DNA of 64,000 nucleotides from Acidobacteriota bacterium (GTDB lineage Bacteria > Acidobacteriota > Terriglobia > Terriglobales > Acidobacteriaceae), in the NCBI GenBank assembly GCA_021816455.1, contig JAKAXU010000014.1, positions 1 to 64,000 of the forward strand. Reading direction: 5' to 3'. Made by a program: the position numbers and the translations under genes. Numbering within the stretch: the stretch's first letter is position 1; each line of letters starts with the position of its first letter. Shown here in pieces: positions 27,830 through 36,802 of the stretch. Below the pieces are notes generated by a model that saw nothing but the letters and a program-made list of their open reading frames with translations, had not been told where the DNA came from and made no database searches.

Positions 27830-28606
27830 CTAGTGGTGCTTTTTGCGAGGCTTGACGCCGACCGCTCGTGCGAAAAGGAGTGCTCCGACGAGGGTTTTAC
27901 CGTCGATGATGGAGCCTTTTTCGATTCGCTCCAGCAACTCCGAGAGTCGCACCAGACGAAAGTCGATCTGTTCATCATCCTCCGGATGAGCGTCGCCTGG
28001 AATCAGCCCCTCGGCCAGAAAGATGTACATGCCTTCGCCGAGGAATCCTGGACTGGGATAGTAATAAACCAGCCTGCTCCAGTGATGGGCGGCGTAGCCG
28101 GTTTCCTCGGCCAGTTCGCGCTGCGCGCCGTGCAGAGGATCTTCCCCTGCGTCCAGTTTGCCCGCCGGAAGCTCCCAGAGATACTGCCCCGCAGCATGCC
28201 GATACTGGCGTTCGATGACGATCCACGGATCTTTCCGGTCCTTGCCTTTGCCCTTGCCGTAATCGACGGCAAGAATGACCACAGAGCCGTTATGGCGGAT
28301 CACGTCACGCCAGGCTGCCTTGCCTCCCGGCTCCACGATGTGATCCCGATAAATGCGAAAGAGCGGTCCATCAAAGGCAATCTTCGACTCGATCAGCTTC
28401 GCGCGCTCAGTCGCTTTGGCTGCCGTCTTTTTCACAACTGTCTTTCCTGCGGAGGGTGTCTTTTGCGCGGCTGTTTTTTTCGCTGCGGGCTGTCGGGCTG
28501 CGGGTTTTGAGGTCTCTGATTTTTCGGCGGTTGGTTTTGTTGTCTTTTTCATTACTTTCGCTGGTTTGGCGGCTCTGGCCTGCGGCTTCTTCGCGCTGGA
28601 TGTCAT
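27830..28606 (-). CDS. Nudix hydrolase (ADP-ribose pyrophosphatase-like) with histone-H1-like N-terminal tail
   Basis: The 258-residue protein has two parts. Residues 1-70 are a Lys/Ala/Pro/Thr-rich tail (KKTTKP, AAKKTAAQKTPSAGK) like the C-terminal tails of histone H1 or HU-type nucleoid proteins. Residues about 75-258 form a Nudix domain with a perfect Nudix box at 149-171, GKLDAGEDPLHG then AQRELAEETGY, that is, G-x5-E-x7-RELAEE-x-G-Y. The surroundings (VIERQYRHAAGQYLWELPAG, FLGEGMYIFLA) fit ADP-ribose pyrophosphatases. The ATG at 28606 follows GAGGA at eight bases, so the tail is translated. A role near nucleic acid is an inference from the tail. Confidence 0.88.
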   Translation of the reverse strand: MTSSAKKPQARAAKPAKVMKKTTKPTAEKSETSKPAARQPAAKKTAAQKTPSAGKTVVKKTAAKATERAKLIESKIAFDGPLFRIYRDHIVEPGGKAAWRDVIRHNGSVVILAVDYGKGKGKDRKDPWIVIERQYRHAAGQYLWELPAGKLDAGEDPLHGAQRELAEETGYAAHHWSRLVYYYPSPGFLGEGMYIFLAEGLIPGDAHPEDDEQIDFRLVRLSELLERIEKGSIIDGKTLVGALLFARAVGVKPRKKHH

Positions 28607-28886
28607 TTCGATTTCCTCTCGGTACTCTCGCGGTTTCATCCTTACGGTAACACCGGATGGCGTGGATGATAAGGCCGGAAGGCACTGGCAGCGATTCACC
28701 GCGATATTGCGCCACTGCGATGCGGCATTCTGCATCCGAAAGCCATTCGCCGGCATCCTTCAGGAGGACGCATCTGCAGATGCATCGGCGGCAACGGGCA
28801 TGAACGCGACATCGATGCGTCACAGTCTGTAGACTCAAAACGAATCGCATCTGGAAGAAAGACTTGAGAGCACGAGAGACCGAGCC

Positions 28887-30536
28887 TTGAAAACGGAATG
28901 TTTGCCCCTGGAGACCTTGCCCGGATCGCAGCGCATCTTTCTCGACTTCTGTCGCAGGCATACGCAGATTGCCGAAGGCATTGTTGCCAACGGACCTTCG
29001 CCGCTGGATCGCTGGTATGCCGGATGGATCCCCGGTCAGCCGGTGGCTGCGGTGGGGCGATCGCTTGTTCCGGAGCGAATCTCCGAACCGATGCTCGCGC
29101 TGCTTGCGGAACAGAATCCGGATCCGGCGCAGCGAGCATCGCTCGACCGGCTGCGAGCTGGTGCGCGTACGGTCGTCACCGGTCAGCAGGTCGGCCTCTT
29201 CGGCGGTTCGGCGCTGATTCCGTACAAAGCGGCCACGGCGATTGCTCTTGCCGCCGCAGCCACAGCCCATAGCACGCCACATCAGCCGGTTTTCTGGCTT
29301 GCCGGCGAGGATCACGATTTCGCGGAAGTCGATCATGTGGTCTTCCCGGATCGCCGAGGATTCGAGACGCTGCGTTACGAAATCCGGCCAGACGTGCCGG
29401 TTCCGGTGGGCAAACTTGTGCTGACCCGGGCCATCGAGCCGCTTGTTGAGCGGGCGCAGACCCTCCTCTCCTGGTCGGAGGTTGGCGACTGCCTGGCCGC
29501 CGCATATCGCCCCGGCGTCACGCTGGCCGACGCCTTCCATGCGCTCTATGCACGCATCTTTGCTCGTCACGGTCTGCTGATTCTCGATCCTTCGGGCAGG
29601 GAAGCGCATCGGCAGGGCGCTCCGGTCCTGCGCGCCGCCATCGAGCGTGCCGACGAACTGCATCAGGCGTTGCTGGAGCGCAATCGTGAGCTGGAGGGGG
29701 CCGGATATCACGTGCAGGTCGCGGTCGCTGAACGTTCCAGTCTGCTCTTTCTCATCGATCCGGCGACAGGCGCGCGCACGGCGCTGCGCCGCACTCCGGC
29801 CGGTGTCGATGAGCCGCATGGTCTTTGGCAGGCAGGCAGAGAGATGTTGAGCACCGGGGAGTTGCTCGCGATTCTTGACAGCGAACCGGAGCGCATCTCG
29901 CCTTCCGCCCTGCTGCGTCCCGTTTTTCAGGATTGCATCCTGCCGAACTCTGCCTACGTGGGTGGACCGGCGGAGATTGCTTATTTTGCTCAGACGGCCG
30001 TGCTTCTCGAAAAAATTCTGGGACGCATTACGCCCATCCTGCCGCGTTTCTCGGCTACAGTCATCGATCCTTCCACGGCAGGGCTCCTGGCGCGCTATGA
30101 CCTGACTCCGGAGCGCGTTATCGGCACCGATCCCGATGCGCTGAAGCAGTCTCTGGCGGCGCGTTCCATGCCTGTGGCGACCAAGCAGATGCTGGCGACA
30201 GCAGGCAATGCGCTGGACAAGGAATTGACGGCTTTGAATGAACATCTGGCCGCCATGGATGCGAATCTGGGGCGCGCGGCCGGCGTCGCGGCCAGCAAGA
30301 TGCGCTATCAAATGAATCGGCTGCGGCGGCTGGCGGCAAACTTCCAGTTGCAGCGCGAATCCTCCATCGGCCGCGATGCGGCAACGATGTGCAACGCGAT
30401 TTTTCCGAAGAGTATTCCTCAGGAGCGTGTGCTGGGCGCCGCGGCACTGATATCCAATGCCGGAATGGAGTTTGTGGATCGGCTGGTGCGTGAGGCGGCC
30501 AGTCCGGAACCCGGCCATTGGCTTCTTTGGCTATAA
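28887..30536 (+). CDS. bshC: Bacillithiol biosynthesis cysteine-adding enzyme
   Basis: The 549-residue protein matches BshC, which adds cysteine to glucosaminyl-malate in the last step of bacillithiol synthesis. Recognisable stretches are CLPLETLPGSQRIFLDF at the N-terminus, VVTGQQVGLFGGSALIPYKA, PVFWLAGEDHDFAEVDH, and PNSAYVGGPAEIAYFAQ, in the order of the family; the C-terminal coiled coil is also present. The start is a TTG at 28887, because no in-frame ATG lies near the conserved N-terminus. bshA and bshB are not in this window. An esterase gene follows after 35 bases and may share the transcript. Confidence 0.94.
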   Translation: MKTECLPLETLPGSQRIFLDFCRRHTQIAEGIVANGPSPLDRWYAGWIPGQPVAAVGRSLVPERISEPMLALLAEQNPDPAQRASLDRLRAGARTVVTGQQVGLFGGSALIPYKAATAIALAAAATAHSTPHQPVFWLAGEDHDFAEVDHVVFPDRRGFETLRYEIRPDVPVPVGKLVLTRAIEPLVERAQTLLSWSEVGDCLAAAYRPGVTLADAFHALYARIFARHGLLILDPSGREAHRQGAPVLRAAIERADELHQALLERNRELEGAGYHVQVAVAERSSLLFLIDPATGARTALRRTPAGVDEPHGLWQAGREMLSTGELLAILDSEPERISPSALLRPVFQDCILPNSAYVGGPAEIAYFAQTAVLLEKILGRITPILPRFSATVIDPSTAGLLARYDLTPERVIGTDPDALKQSLAARSMPVATKQMLATAGNALDKELTALNEHLAAMDANLGRAAGVAASKMRYQMNRLRRLAANFQLQRESSIGRDAATMCNAIFPKSIPQERVLGAAALISNAGMEFVDRLVREAASPEPGHWLLWL

Positions 30537-30571
30537 TCGCCTTCGCACGCTGTTGCAGTTGGAGGAACGAA

Positions 30572-31519
30572 ATGAATTCCGGGCGCCGCGCTTGTCCACT
30601 GTTTGTCATGGTTTTTCTGCTGATCGCCGGCCTGTCTGCTCCGCAGATGCGCGCCGCTTGCCCGGAGTTGGAGACGCACAGCGATTATCTGGGCATCAGC
30701 ACGGTGCGCCTGTGGGCGGGCAATGCTCCACAGGCGAAAGGCGATTCCTGCGGCGACATTCCGTTCCTGACCGTCTTCAAGCCTCAATATCAGACGAAAA
30801 ACGGGAATGCGGTCATCATTCTGCCTGGCGGCGCCTACCTTGGTCTGGCATCGATCCTCGAAGGGCGCGAGATCGCCGATTGGTTCACGGTGCGCGGCTT
30901 CACTGCGTTTGTCCTGCATTACCGGCTGGGGAAGAATTACCTGCTTCCGGTGCCGCTGCTCGATGCCCGGCGCGCAATCCAGACCGTACGCTCAGAGGCG
31001 GCAAACTACCAGATTGCTCCGGACCGCATTGCGATCATCGGCTTCTCGGCTGGCGGCCATCTGGCGGCGCTTTCGGCCACGCAGTTTATCGCCGGAGACG
31101 CCTCTGCGACCGATCCCGTCGAACGTGTCTCCAGCCGTCCGGATGCTCTCATCCTCGGCTACGGCTGGCTGGGCGGAGTTACGCCCGATACGACGCACTT
31201 GAGCTACTGCAAGCTGATGGACGTGATGGACCAGTGCGACGCGCTGCAGAAGGCGTATACGCCGGAGCGGTTTGTTACCGCACAGACTCCGCCGACCTTC
31301 CTCTACCACACCACTTCGGATACGACGGTTCCGGTGCAACAGGCGCTCGGTTTCTATCAGGCGCTGCTCAACGCGGGAGTCTCGGCGGAGATGCACATCT
31401 TCGCTCATGGCGGGCATGGCAGCGGATTGGGCAAAGGCGACGCGGCACTCGATCAGTGGCCGAATCTGCTGGAGACATGGTTGCGTGGACTGGGCTGGCT
31501 GCCCGGAGCAACGCAGTAG
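30572..31519 (+). CDS. Exported alpha/beta-hydrolase (carbohydrate-esterase-like)
   Basis: The 315-residue protein has a signal peptide (ACPLFVMVFLLIAGLSAPQMRA, cleaved near AAC). The mature part is an alpha/beta hydrolase with an oxyanion-hole motif LPGGAYLGLAS, the nucleophile elbow GFSAGGH, an acid in HTTSDTTVPV and the catalytic His in HIFAHGGHGSG. The pattern resembles acetyl-xylan-esterase/BD-FAE type polysaccharide esterases. GGAGG precedes the start at six bases. It is 35 bases downstream of bshC and convergent with cinA. The substrate is unknown; deacetylation of plant or own polysaccharide would fit. Confidence 0.87.
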   Translation: MNSGRRACPLFVMVFLLIAGLSAPQMRAACPELETHSDYLGISTVRLWAGNAPQAKGDSCGDIPFLTVFKPQYQTKNGNAVIILPGGAYLGLASILEGREIADWFTVRGFTAFVLHYRLGKNYLLPVPLLDARRAIQTVRSEAANYQIAPDRIAIIGFSAGGHLAALSATQFIAGDASATDPVERVSSRPDALILGYGWLGGVTPDTTHLSYCKLMDVMDQCDALQKAYTPERFVTAQTPPTFLYHTTSDTTVPVQQALGFYQALLNAGVSAEMHIFAHGGHGSGLGKGDAALDQWPNLLETWLRGLGWLPGATQ

Positions 31520-31552
31520 ATTCCGCAGAAGCGTGCTGCGGCGAGCGATACT

Positions 31553-32800
31553 TCAGTGCATCAGCCTTCGGCGCAGCATGTCCAGCGCTTTCTGCGTGGC
31601 CCACTGACGCACCTTTTGGCGATCGCCGCGAAAGTGGTTTTCGCTGCATTCGCGGCTGCTTCCATCGCTGAGCGCGACATAGACGAGCCCTACTGGCTTC
31701 TCTTCGGTGCCGCCGCCGGGTCCGGCTATTCCGGTGATTCCGATGCCGAAGGTCGCCCCTGTCCTGCGACGGATGCCCTCAGCCATGGCCTCCGCGACAG
31801 CAGCACTCACGGCTCCGTGAGCGGAGATCAGATCGGGAGCAACGCTGCAAAATTCGCTCTTCAGCGCGTCGGAGTACACCAGCGCGCCGCCTACAAACGA
31901 ACGCGAGCTTCCGCTGACCGACGTGATGCGCTCGCCCAGCATCCCGCCGGTGCAGCTTTCCGCCACGGCCAGAGTCGCCTGCTTCAATTCGAGGTAATAG
32001 AGGACGATCTGCTCCAGCGTTTCGTCGTGCGAAGCAAAGAGATACTCATCGAGCGCCTCTTCCAGTTTGCCGGCCAGGTGATCCACGCGCACCTGGGCCT
32101 CTTCCAGTGTGGCTTTTGCGCAGGATAGTTGAAGCTGAATCTCACAATTTCCGGCCAGAATTGTGGTCTCTACGTCCGTGTAGGTGGAGTAGATCGGCGC
32201 CAGCAGCGCATCTGCGGCGGACTCGCCGATCATCGTCGCCTTCAAGGTGCGTCGCGCAATTTTTCGCGCCGGAATCACCTGTCGCAGCCGGGGCAGACAC
32301 TGCTCCTCGAACAACGGCCTGCACTCGGACGGAGGGCCGGGGATCAGCATCACGAGTTTGCGGAAACCGTTGCATGCCGTGTCCAGCCATTGCCCCGGTG
32401 CGGTGCCGTTCGGGTTGACAAGCACCTCTGCACCCTCGATCACATCTGCCTGCTTCAGGTTGTTGTCGGTCATCGTCATACGCCGCTCGGCAAAGCGCGC
32501 GCTGAGCGCGGCCACCAGGCTGCCATCGCGCCGCATGCCCACGCCCAGGGCTTCGGACACGGCTTCGCGGCTCAGGTCGTCTTCCGTGGGGCCAAGCCCG
32601 CCCATGACGATCAGGATGTCGGTGCGCGTCAGCGCTGCGCGGACGGCGCTCACGATATCTGTCCTGCGATCTCCCACAATCGTCTTGAACCGTACGGCTA
32701 CGCCGATTGCGTTCAGATGCTCGGTCAAAAACAGCGAATTTGTGTCCTGACGCCAGGGCGTCAGCATCTCCGATCCAACAGCGAGAATTTCAGCGTTCAT
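31553..32800 (-). CDS. cinA: CinA family protein, nicotinamide-nucleotide amidohydrolase type
   Basis: The 415-residue protein has an N-terminal MoCF/COG1058 domain (ILAVGSEMLTPWRQDTN, IVMGGLGPTEDDLSRE) and a C-terminal PncC-type domain (VAESCTGGMLGERITSVSGSS, GITGIAGPGGGTEEKPVGLV). Such proteins hydrolyse damaged or recycled nicotinamide mononucleotide and have a pyrophosphatase activity. It is the last gene of the minus-strand rimO-yacG-pgpA-propeller-cinA group; pgpA-cinA proximity is common in bacteria. The start ATG at 32800 is four codons after another ATG, and neither has a strong ribosome-binding site. Confidence 0.94.
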   Translation of the reverse strand: MNAEILAVGSEMLTPWRQDTNSLFLTEHLNAIGVAVRFKTIVGDRRTDIVSAVRAALTRTDILIVMGGLGPTEDDLSREAVSEALGVGMRRDGSLVAALSARFAERRMTMTDNNLKQADVIEGAEVLVNPNGTAPGQWLDTACNGFRKLVMLIPGPPSECRPLFEEQCLPRLRQVIPARKIARRTLKATMIGESAADALLAPIYSTYTDVETTILAGNCEIQLQLSCAKATLEEAQVRVDHLAGKLEEALDEYLFASHDETLEQIVLYYLELKQATLAVAESCTGGMLGERITSVSGSSRSFVGGALVYSDALKSEFCSVAPDLISAHGAVSAAVAEAMAEGIRRRTGATFGIGITGIAGPGGGTEEKPVGLVYVALSDGSSRECSENHFRGDRQKVRQWATQKALDMLRRRLMH

Positions 32801-32874
32801 CGTTGTTCCCATGCGGCAGGTATGTGCCGGAGACAGTTCTCGTCGGCGTCAATTGCGCCGGGAGCGGTTTGCGT

Positions 32875-33948
32875 TCAGACATCTGTGCCGTTCACGCCCA
32901 GCTCCACTTCAAACACAGCATTGCTTGTGGTCAGGATGGTGGAGCCAAGCGGTGAAAACGCAACGCCAACGACAGCGTGGCCGGCCACCACCAACTCCGC
33001 TCGTCCATCCGGGTCAATTCGCACCAGTCCGCGTTGTCCGCCAAGCGATGCGGCCACATAAACATTGGAGTCGGCATCGACGGCCAGCCCCTGCGGACGT
33101 CCCAGTCCGCGAAACCAGGAGCGCACCGCGCCATCGTGATCGATGGCCCAGATCGCGTCGTGCGAGGTTAGCGTCGGCGCGGTGACAAAGAGCGTTCCAT
33201 CCGGACCAATCGCCAGATGATAGGCGGCGACGCTCGGCTCCAGAGTGGCGAAGACAAAAATCTGTTTGTCGCGCTCGCTGTGTCCCTGAGCAATCTTGAA
33301 GATGGTTCCCGAGCGATCTCCGACAAAGAGATTGCCGTCCGCATCGAAGGCAATCCCGGTCGCAACGCCCATGCCGTCCGCATAGGTCTGCGCATCGCCG
33401 CCAGCGTCGATGCGATAGATTGTTCCCTCGGCGCGGGAAGAGACGAAAAGATCGCCATCGGGATGAATTGCCACACCGGTCGGATTCAGAATTCCGCTTG
33501 TAAACGGCGTGCCTTCTCCATCCGGGTTGATGCGCACGATTGAGACAGGAGTCTGTTTTCCGCGCGGCCCGGAGATCGTCGTGAAGATCATGCCGGAACG
33601 GCTGACCGCGGGACTGGTCACAGGGTGCAATCCATCGGAGAGCTGCCGGGCGACAATCAGCGGAATCTGGTTGCTGCGCTTGCCATCGCGGAGCACCTCC
33701 AGCATTCCGGTTCGCGCCTGCTCCGGCAGTCTTGCCACGATGCAGTCGGAACGGCACATCACGAGATGAGCCGGGTGCCCGCTGGCCATCACCGTCGGCA
33801 GATGCCCAGCGGACGCTCCCAGCGACGCCCCCAGCAGCGCGATCTCCGCCCCTGGCAGCGCAGCGGCGGGCGAGGCTTGTTGGATTATTGGGTCGCGCGG
33901 AATTGGTGTGCGTCCTGTCGGCATAGATTTCGTTAGCCCGCTGCTCAT
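32875..33948 (-). CDS. NHL/SMP-30-like beta-propeller protein with N-terminal IPT-like domain
   Basis: The 357-residue protein has an N-terminal immunoglobulin-like stretch (ALPGAEIALLGASLG, typical of IPT/TIG domains) of about 80 residues and then about six propeller blades recognisable by repeated patterns such as NPTGVAIHPDGDLFVSSR, ATGIAFDADGNLFVGDR, HLAIGPDGTLFVT and PQGLAVDADSNVYVA. No signal peptide is visible, so the place of action is unclear. The ATG overlaps the pgpA stop (ATGA), and cinA follows after 74 bases. The catalytic metal residues of SMP-30 lactonases could not be assigned, so an enzyme function is not claimed. Confidence 0.82.
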   Translation of the reverse strand: MSSGLTKSMPTGRTPIPRDPIIQQASPAAALPGAEIALLGASLGASAGHLPTVMASGHPAHLVMCRSDCIVARLPEQARTGMLEVLRDGKRSNQIPLIVARQLSDGLHPVTSPAVSRSGMIFTTISGPRGKQTPVSIVRINPDGEGTPFTSGILNPTGVAIHPDGDLFVSSRAEGTIYRIDAGGDAQTYADGMGVATGIAFDADGNLFVGDRSGTIFKIAQGHSERDKQIFVFATLEPSVAAYHLAIGPDGTLFVTAPTLTSHDAIWAIDHDGAVRSWFRGLGRPQGLAVDADSNVYVAASLGGQRGLVRIDPDGRAELVVAGHAVVGVAFSPLGSTILTTSNAVFEVELGVNGTDV

Positions 33949-34469
33949 TGAATCCAGTGCATCAGCAGCAGAAGGCAAATTCCAGCATACAGTCCTGCTG
34001 CCAGATCGTCACAGACAATCCCCCAGCCCTCGGGTAGCTTTTCCAGTTGATGAACAGGAAACGGCTTCCACATATCAAAGATGCGAAAGAAGACAAGCGC
34101 CGCGACAATCGACTTCCATTTCGGATGTACCGCTGCGGGCAACAGCGCAACCCACATTCCTGCGACCTCATCGATAACCACGAAGCCGGGATCTTCGCTT
34201 TGGCTCTCTCTCGCGGCCCGCGTCGCTGCCGGAACCCCTGCCGAGACCGTAATCAGCAATGCGACAAGTGTTCCCGCCAATAGCGGGCCGGGCGCGGGAT
34301 GCAGCCACGTGGCTACAGCACTGTAGAGGAGAGTTGCGACAATCGAACCCCAGGTTCCCGGTCCGGGGCGCAGAAAACCCGCGCCGGCAAAGGTTGCCAC
34401 AGCCCAGGCCCACGGAGTCACGCGCATCGTGCGCAGTTCCCGCAGATTCAGATGGCCACCGTCATTCAT
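33945..34469 (-). CDS. pgpA: Phosphatidylglycerophosphatase A
   Basis: The 174-residue inner-membrane protein dephosphorylates phosphatidylglycerol phosphate. It shows FLRPGPGTWGSIVATLL near the N-terminus, the signature VIDEVAGMWVALL and DMWKPFPVHQLEKLPEGWGIVCDDLAAGLYAG, and about four membrane segments. The ATG at 34469 lies 11 bases after AAGGAAG and overlaps the yacG gene by eight bases; a downstream ATG at 34427 is a weaker choice. The stop overlaps the propeller gene start (ATGA). Confidence 0.95.
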   Translation of the reverse strand: MNDGGHLNLRELRTMRVTPWAWAVATFAGAGFLRPGPGTWGSIVATLLYSAVATWLHPAPGPLLAGTLVALLITVSAGVPAATRAARESQSEDPGFVVIDEVAGMWVALLPAAVHPKWKSIVAALVFFRIFDMWKPFPVHQLEKLPEGWGIVCDDLAAGLYAGICLLLLMHWIQ

Positions 34470-34683
34470 GCTGGCCACCGCTTCCTTCCATCTCTTCCAG
34501 GAGTTCCGGATCGAGCACCGGCGAACTGATGCGATAGACGCCCATCGCCCACTTGCCCAGGTCAATCTTACGACAACGATCGCTGCAGAATGGAAAGTCT
34601 TCGCCGCTTGCCAGGACGCGCTCTCCGCACGTGGGACAGCGGAGTTTCCTGGTGCGGAGGATGGATTTTTTCGCTTCGGTCAT
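34462..34683 (-). CDS. yacG: YacG-like zinc-finger protein (DNA gyrase inhibitor)
   Basis: The 73-residue protein has the YacG zinc ribbon: LRCPTCGERVLASGEDFPFC with SDRCRKIDLGKWA, that is, two CxxC/CxxxC knuckles. E. coli YacG binds GyrB and inhibits gyrase. It overlaps pgpA by eight bases at its 3' end. The C-terminal Glu-rich tail is usual. Confidence 0.9.
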   Translation of the reverse strand: MTEAKKSILRTRKLRCPTCGERVLASGEDFPFCSDRCRKIDLGKWAMGVYRISSPVLDPELLEEMEGSGGQHE

Positions 34684-34728
34684 GCCTTGATTCCTGAATG
34701 TTTAATTCTTTCACTGGATTCCAACCTT

Positions 34729-34756
34729 GTACCCGGTAAGAAGCCTCGCCGGGTAC
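34729..34756. repeat. Hairpin between rimO and yacG
   Basis: GTACCCGG pairs perfectly with CCGGGTAC around a 12-base loop just past the rimO stop. No T-tract follows on either strand, so it may be an mRNA-processing or stabilising hairpin rather than a terminator. Confidence 0.35.
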
Positions 34757-34791
34757 GTCAGCGTTGAGCCGGCGCAGCGTGCTGGCAACGC

Positions 34792-36291
34792 TCAGGCGAC
34801 AATCCGTGCGACGACATCGTAGTGATGCGATTCTGTGATTTCGCATTCGTAAAAGTTACCCGGAACAAGCGTTTCGTGCGGGCCGAAGTCGTTCACCAGC
34901 ACCTTGCCGTCAATCTCCGGCGCGTGCAGCAGCGTCCTGCCCTGCCACAGCAGATCGGACTCTTCGCTGACGCCCTCGACCAGCAGCTTCATCCGCCGTC
35001 CGATCCACTTGGTCTGTTTCTCCGCGCTGATCGCCTGCTGCATCTTCATCAGCCGCCTGCGCCGCGCTTCGATGGTTCGCTTCGGCACCTTGGCCTCCAG
35101 GAGATGTGCCGCCGAACCCTCTTCGTCGGAGTAACTGAAGGCTCCCATCCAGTCCAGTTTTGCTGTGCGGACAAAGCCCTCCAGTTCGGCGAATTCCTCG
35201 GCGGTTTCGCCGGGAAATCCGACGATGAAAGTCGTGCGTACAACCAGTCCCGGCACGGTGGTGCGTGCCTTTTCGATCATTTTCAGGAAGATTTCTCCGC
35301 TGCCGCCGCGCTTCATGCGTTTCAGCACGCTGGCCGATGCGTGTTGCAGCGGCACGTCCAGATACTTTGCAATGTTATCGTGCCGCGCGATCGTCTCCAG
35401 CAGCTTTGTCGTCACCTTGTTGGGATAGGCGTAGAGGAAGCGCAGCCATGTCAGACCCTCGATGCGCGCCAGCGTGTCCAGCAGATCGGCCAGACCATCC
35501 TTCATACCAAGGTCTTCGCCGTAGCAGGTTGTGTCCTGCCCGATCAGCGTAATCTCGCGCACGCCCTGCCGCACCAGTTGTTCGGCCTCGGCCACGACGG
35601 AGGCAAAGCGCCGCGAGCGGAATTTCCCGCGCAGTTGGGGAATGATGCAGAAGCCGCAGGGATGATCGCAACCCTCGGCGATTTTGATGTAGGCCGAGGA
35701 GCGTGGCGTCGTCAGCAGCCGCGGCGTCGCTTCGTCGTAGAGATAGTTTGGCAACGTGGCGATGGCACCCACCCACTGACCGCGATCAAATCGTCCCTGC
35801 TCTTCGCGCAGGTCTCCTTCCGGTCGGCTATGCGTCTTCACTGCGCTCGGCGCGCGTTCGATCAGTTCCGATTGAGTCAGGATCGGAAAGGGCGACTGGG
35901 TCTGTGTTCGGGCTTGCGTTGCTATTCCTGCCGCCGCCAGAATCGCATCGAGTTCACCGGTGCCAACGACGGCATCGACCTCGGGAATGTTCTTCTGAAT
36001 CTCGTTGCGATATCGCTCCACCAGGCAGCCTGCCACGATCAGCCGCTTCGCCGTTCCTGCGGCCTTGTGGCGCGCCATTTCGAGGATCGTATTCACCGAC
36101 TCCTGCTGGGCCGAATCGATGAAGGAGCAGGTGTTGACGACAAGGATTTCAGCGTCTTCAGGGGAGTTGGTGAGGCGCGCTCCGGCGCGATCCAGCAGGC
36201 CCATCATGACTTCAGAGTCGACGAGGTTTTTGGGGCAGCCGAGGGAGATGAAGCCGACTTTGGGAGCGGCGGAGGTGGGGGTCGTGGTCAC
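34792..36291 (-). CDS. rimO: Ribosomal protein S12 methylthiotransferase
   Basis: The 499-residue radical-SAM enzyme adds a methylthio group to Asp88 of S12. The N-terminal MTTase domain has three Cys (ISLGCPKNLVDSEV, VVNTCSFI, VAGCLVERY), the radical-SAM cluster is in GCDHPCGFCIIPQLRG, and the C-terminal TRAM domain includes EESDLLWQGRTLLHAPEIDG. The ISLGCPKN and GCDHPCGFC forms favour RimO over MiaB. An insert of about 60 residues before the SAM domain (TQTQSPFPILTQSEL) makes it longer than the usual 440. The start is a GTG. It heads the operon with yacG, pgpA and cinA. Confidence 0.95.
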   Translation of the reverse strand: MTTTPTSAAPKVGFISLGCPKNLVDSEVMMGLLDRAGARLTNSPEDAEILVVNTCSFIDSAQQESVNTILEMARHKAAGTAKRLIVAGCLVERYRNEIQKNIPEVDAVVGTGELDAILAAAGIATQARTQTQSPFPILTQSELIERAPSAVKTHSRPEGDLREEQGRFDRGQWVGAIATLPNYLYDEATPRLLTTPRSSAYIKIAEGCDHPCGFCIIPQLRGKFRSRRFASVVAEAEQLVRQGVREITLIGQDTTCYGEDLGMKDGLADLLDTLARIEGLTWLRFLYAYPNKVTTKLLETIARHDNIAKYLDVPLQHASASVLKRMKRGGSGEIFLKMIEKARTTVPGLVVRTTFIVGFPGETAEEFAELEGFVRTAKLDWMGAFSYSDEEGSAAHLLEAKVPKRTIEARRRRLMKMQQAISAEKQTKWIGRRMKLLVEGVSEESDLLWQGRTLLHAPEIDGKVLVNDFGPHETLVPGNFYECEITESHHYDVVARIVA

Positions 36292-36802
36292 ACATATCAG
36301 TTTATCTGCTTTGCTGTTGCAGGGAAAGTGACGATCAGCAGGTGGTTGTTTTTATCATCAAACGTGTATCGTTCCGGTGTGATTCGACACATCTACATGC
36401 GTGACTATCGCTGCCTGGAGAACTGTGACAGAATCTTTACCTGACGAGAGATTGGATTGTGATTCCTATACCCCTGTACGTGCTTCAACACGCCAACAAT
36501 TTGCTCCACAGAAAAAACGCTTATTCTTCATTGCGATGCCTTCCAGTATTCAGGTCAGATTTGGTCGAAGACTAACATTCAGACTAGTTCAGAAATGCCG
36601 AGGTCGATCAACTGCTTATTTCTTAGATATCAGTGCACTACAGGATGATATGCATGAACACAGAGTATTGAAGATACTCGTACGCGCCAGTTTATAAAGC
36701 CGGACCAGGATCAGGTGTGCAAAGAAAGCTTACGTTATCTGGAAATTCGATTGCTCGACACAGATACTCGGCGCTTGTCAGAGTCAGAGTATGCACTTTC
36801 CG
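36292..36802. other. Intergenic region at the composition change
   Basis: These 511 bases between the GC-rich housekeeping block and the AT-richer polysaccharide block hold no gene I can support. Two short forward frames (36401-36697, 36715-36909) have no ribosome-binding site and no recognisable product. The region is the left boundary of the presumed island; no tRNA, attachment repeat or transposase is visible in it. Confidence 0.4.

Noticed and set aside
28407-30518. Long open frame of 703 codons on the minus strand opposite bshC
   Set aside because: It runs antisense to a clearly recognised bshC with all family motifs, has no family resemblance or ribosome-binding site, and is rich in Arg/Gln/His as expected from the reverse frame of GC-rich DNA.
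34822-36444. Open frame of 540 codons on the plus strand opposite rimO
   Set aside because: It is the antisense shadow of rimO; composition is atypical and no protein family is apparent.
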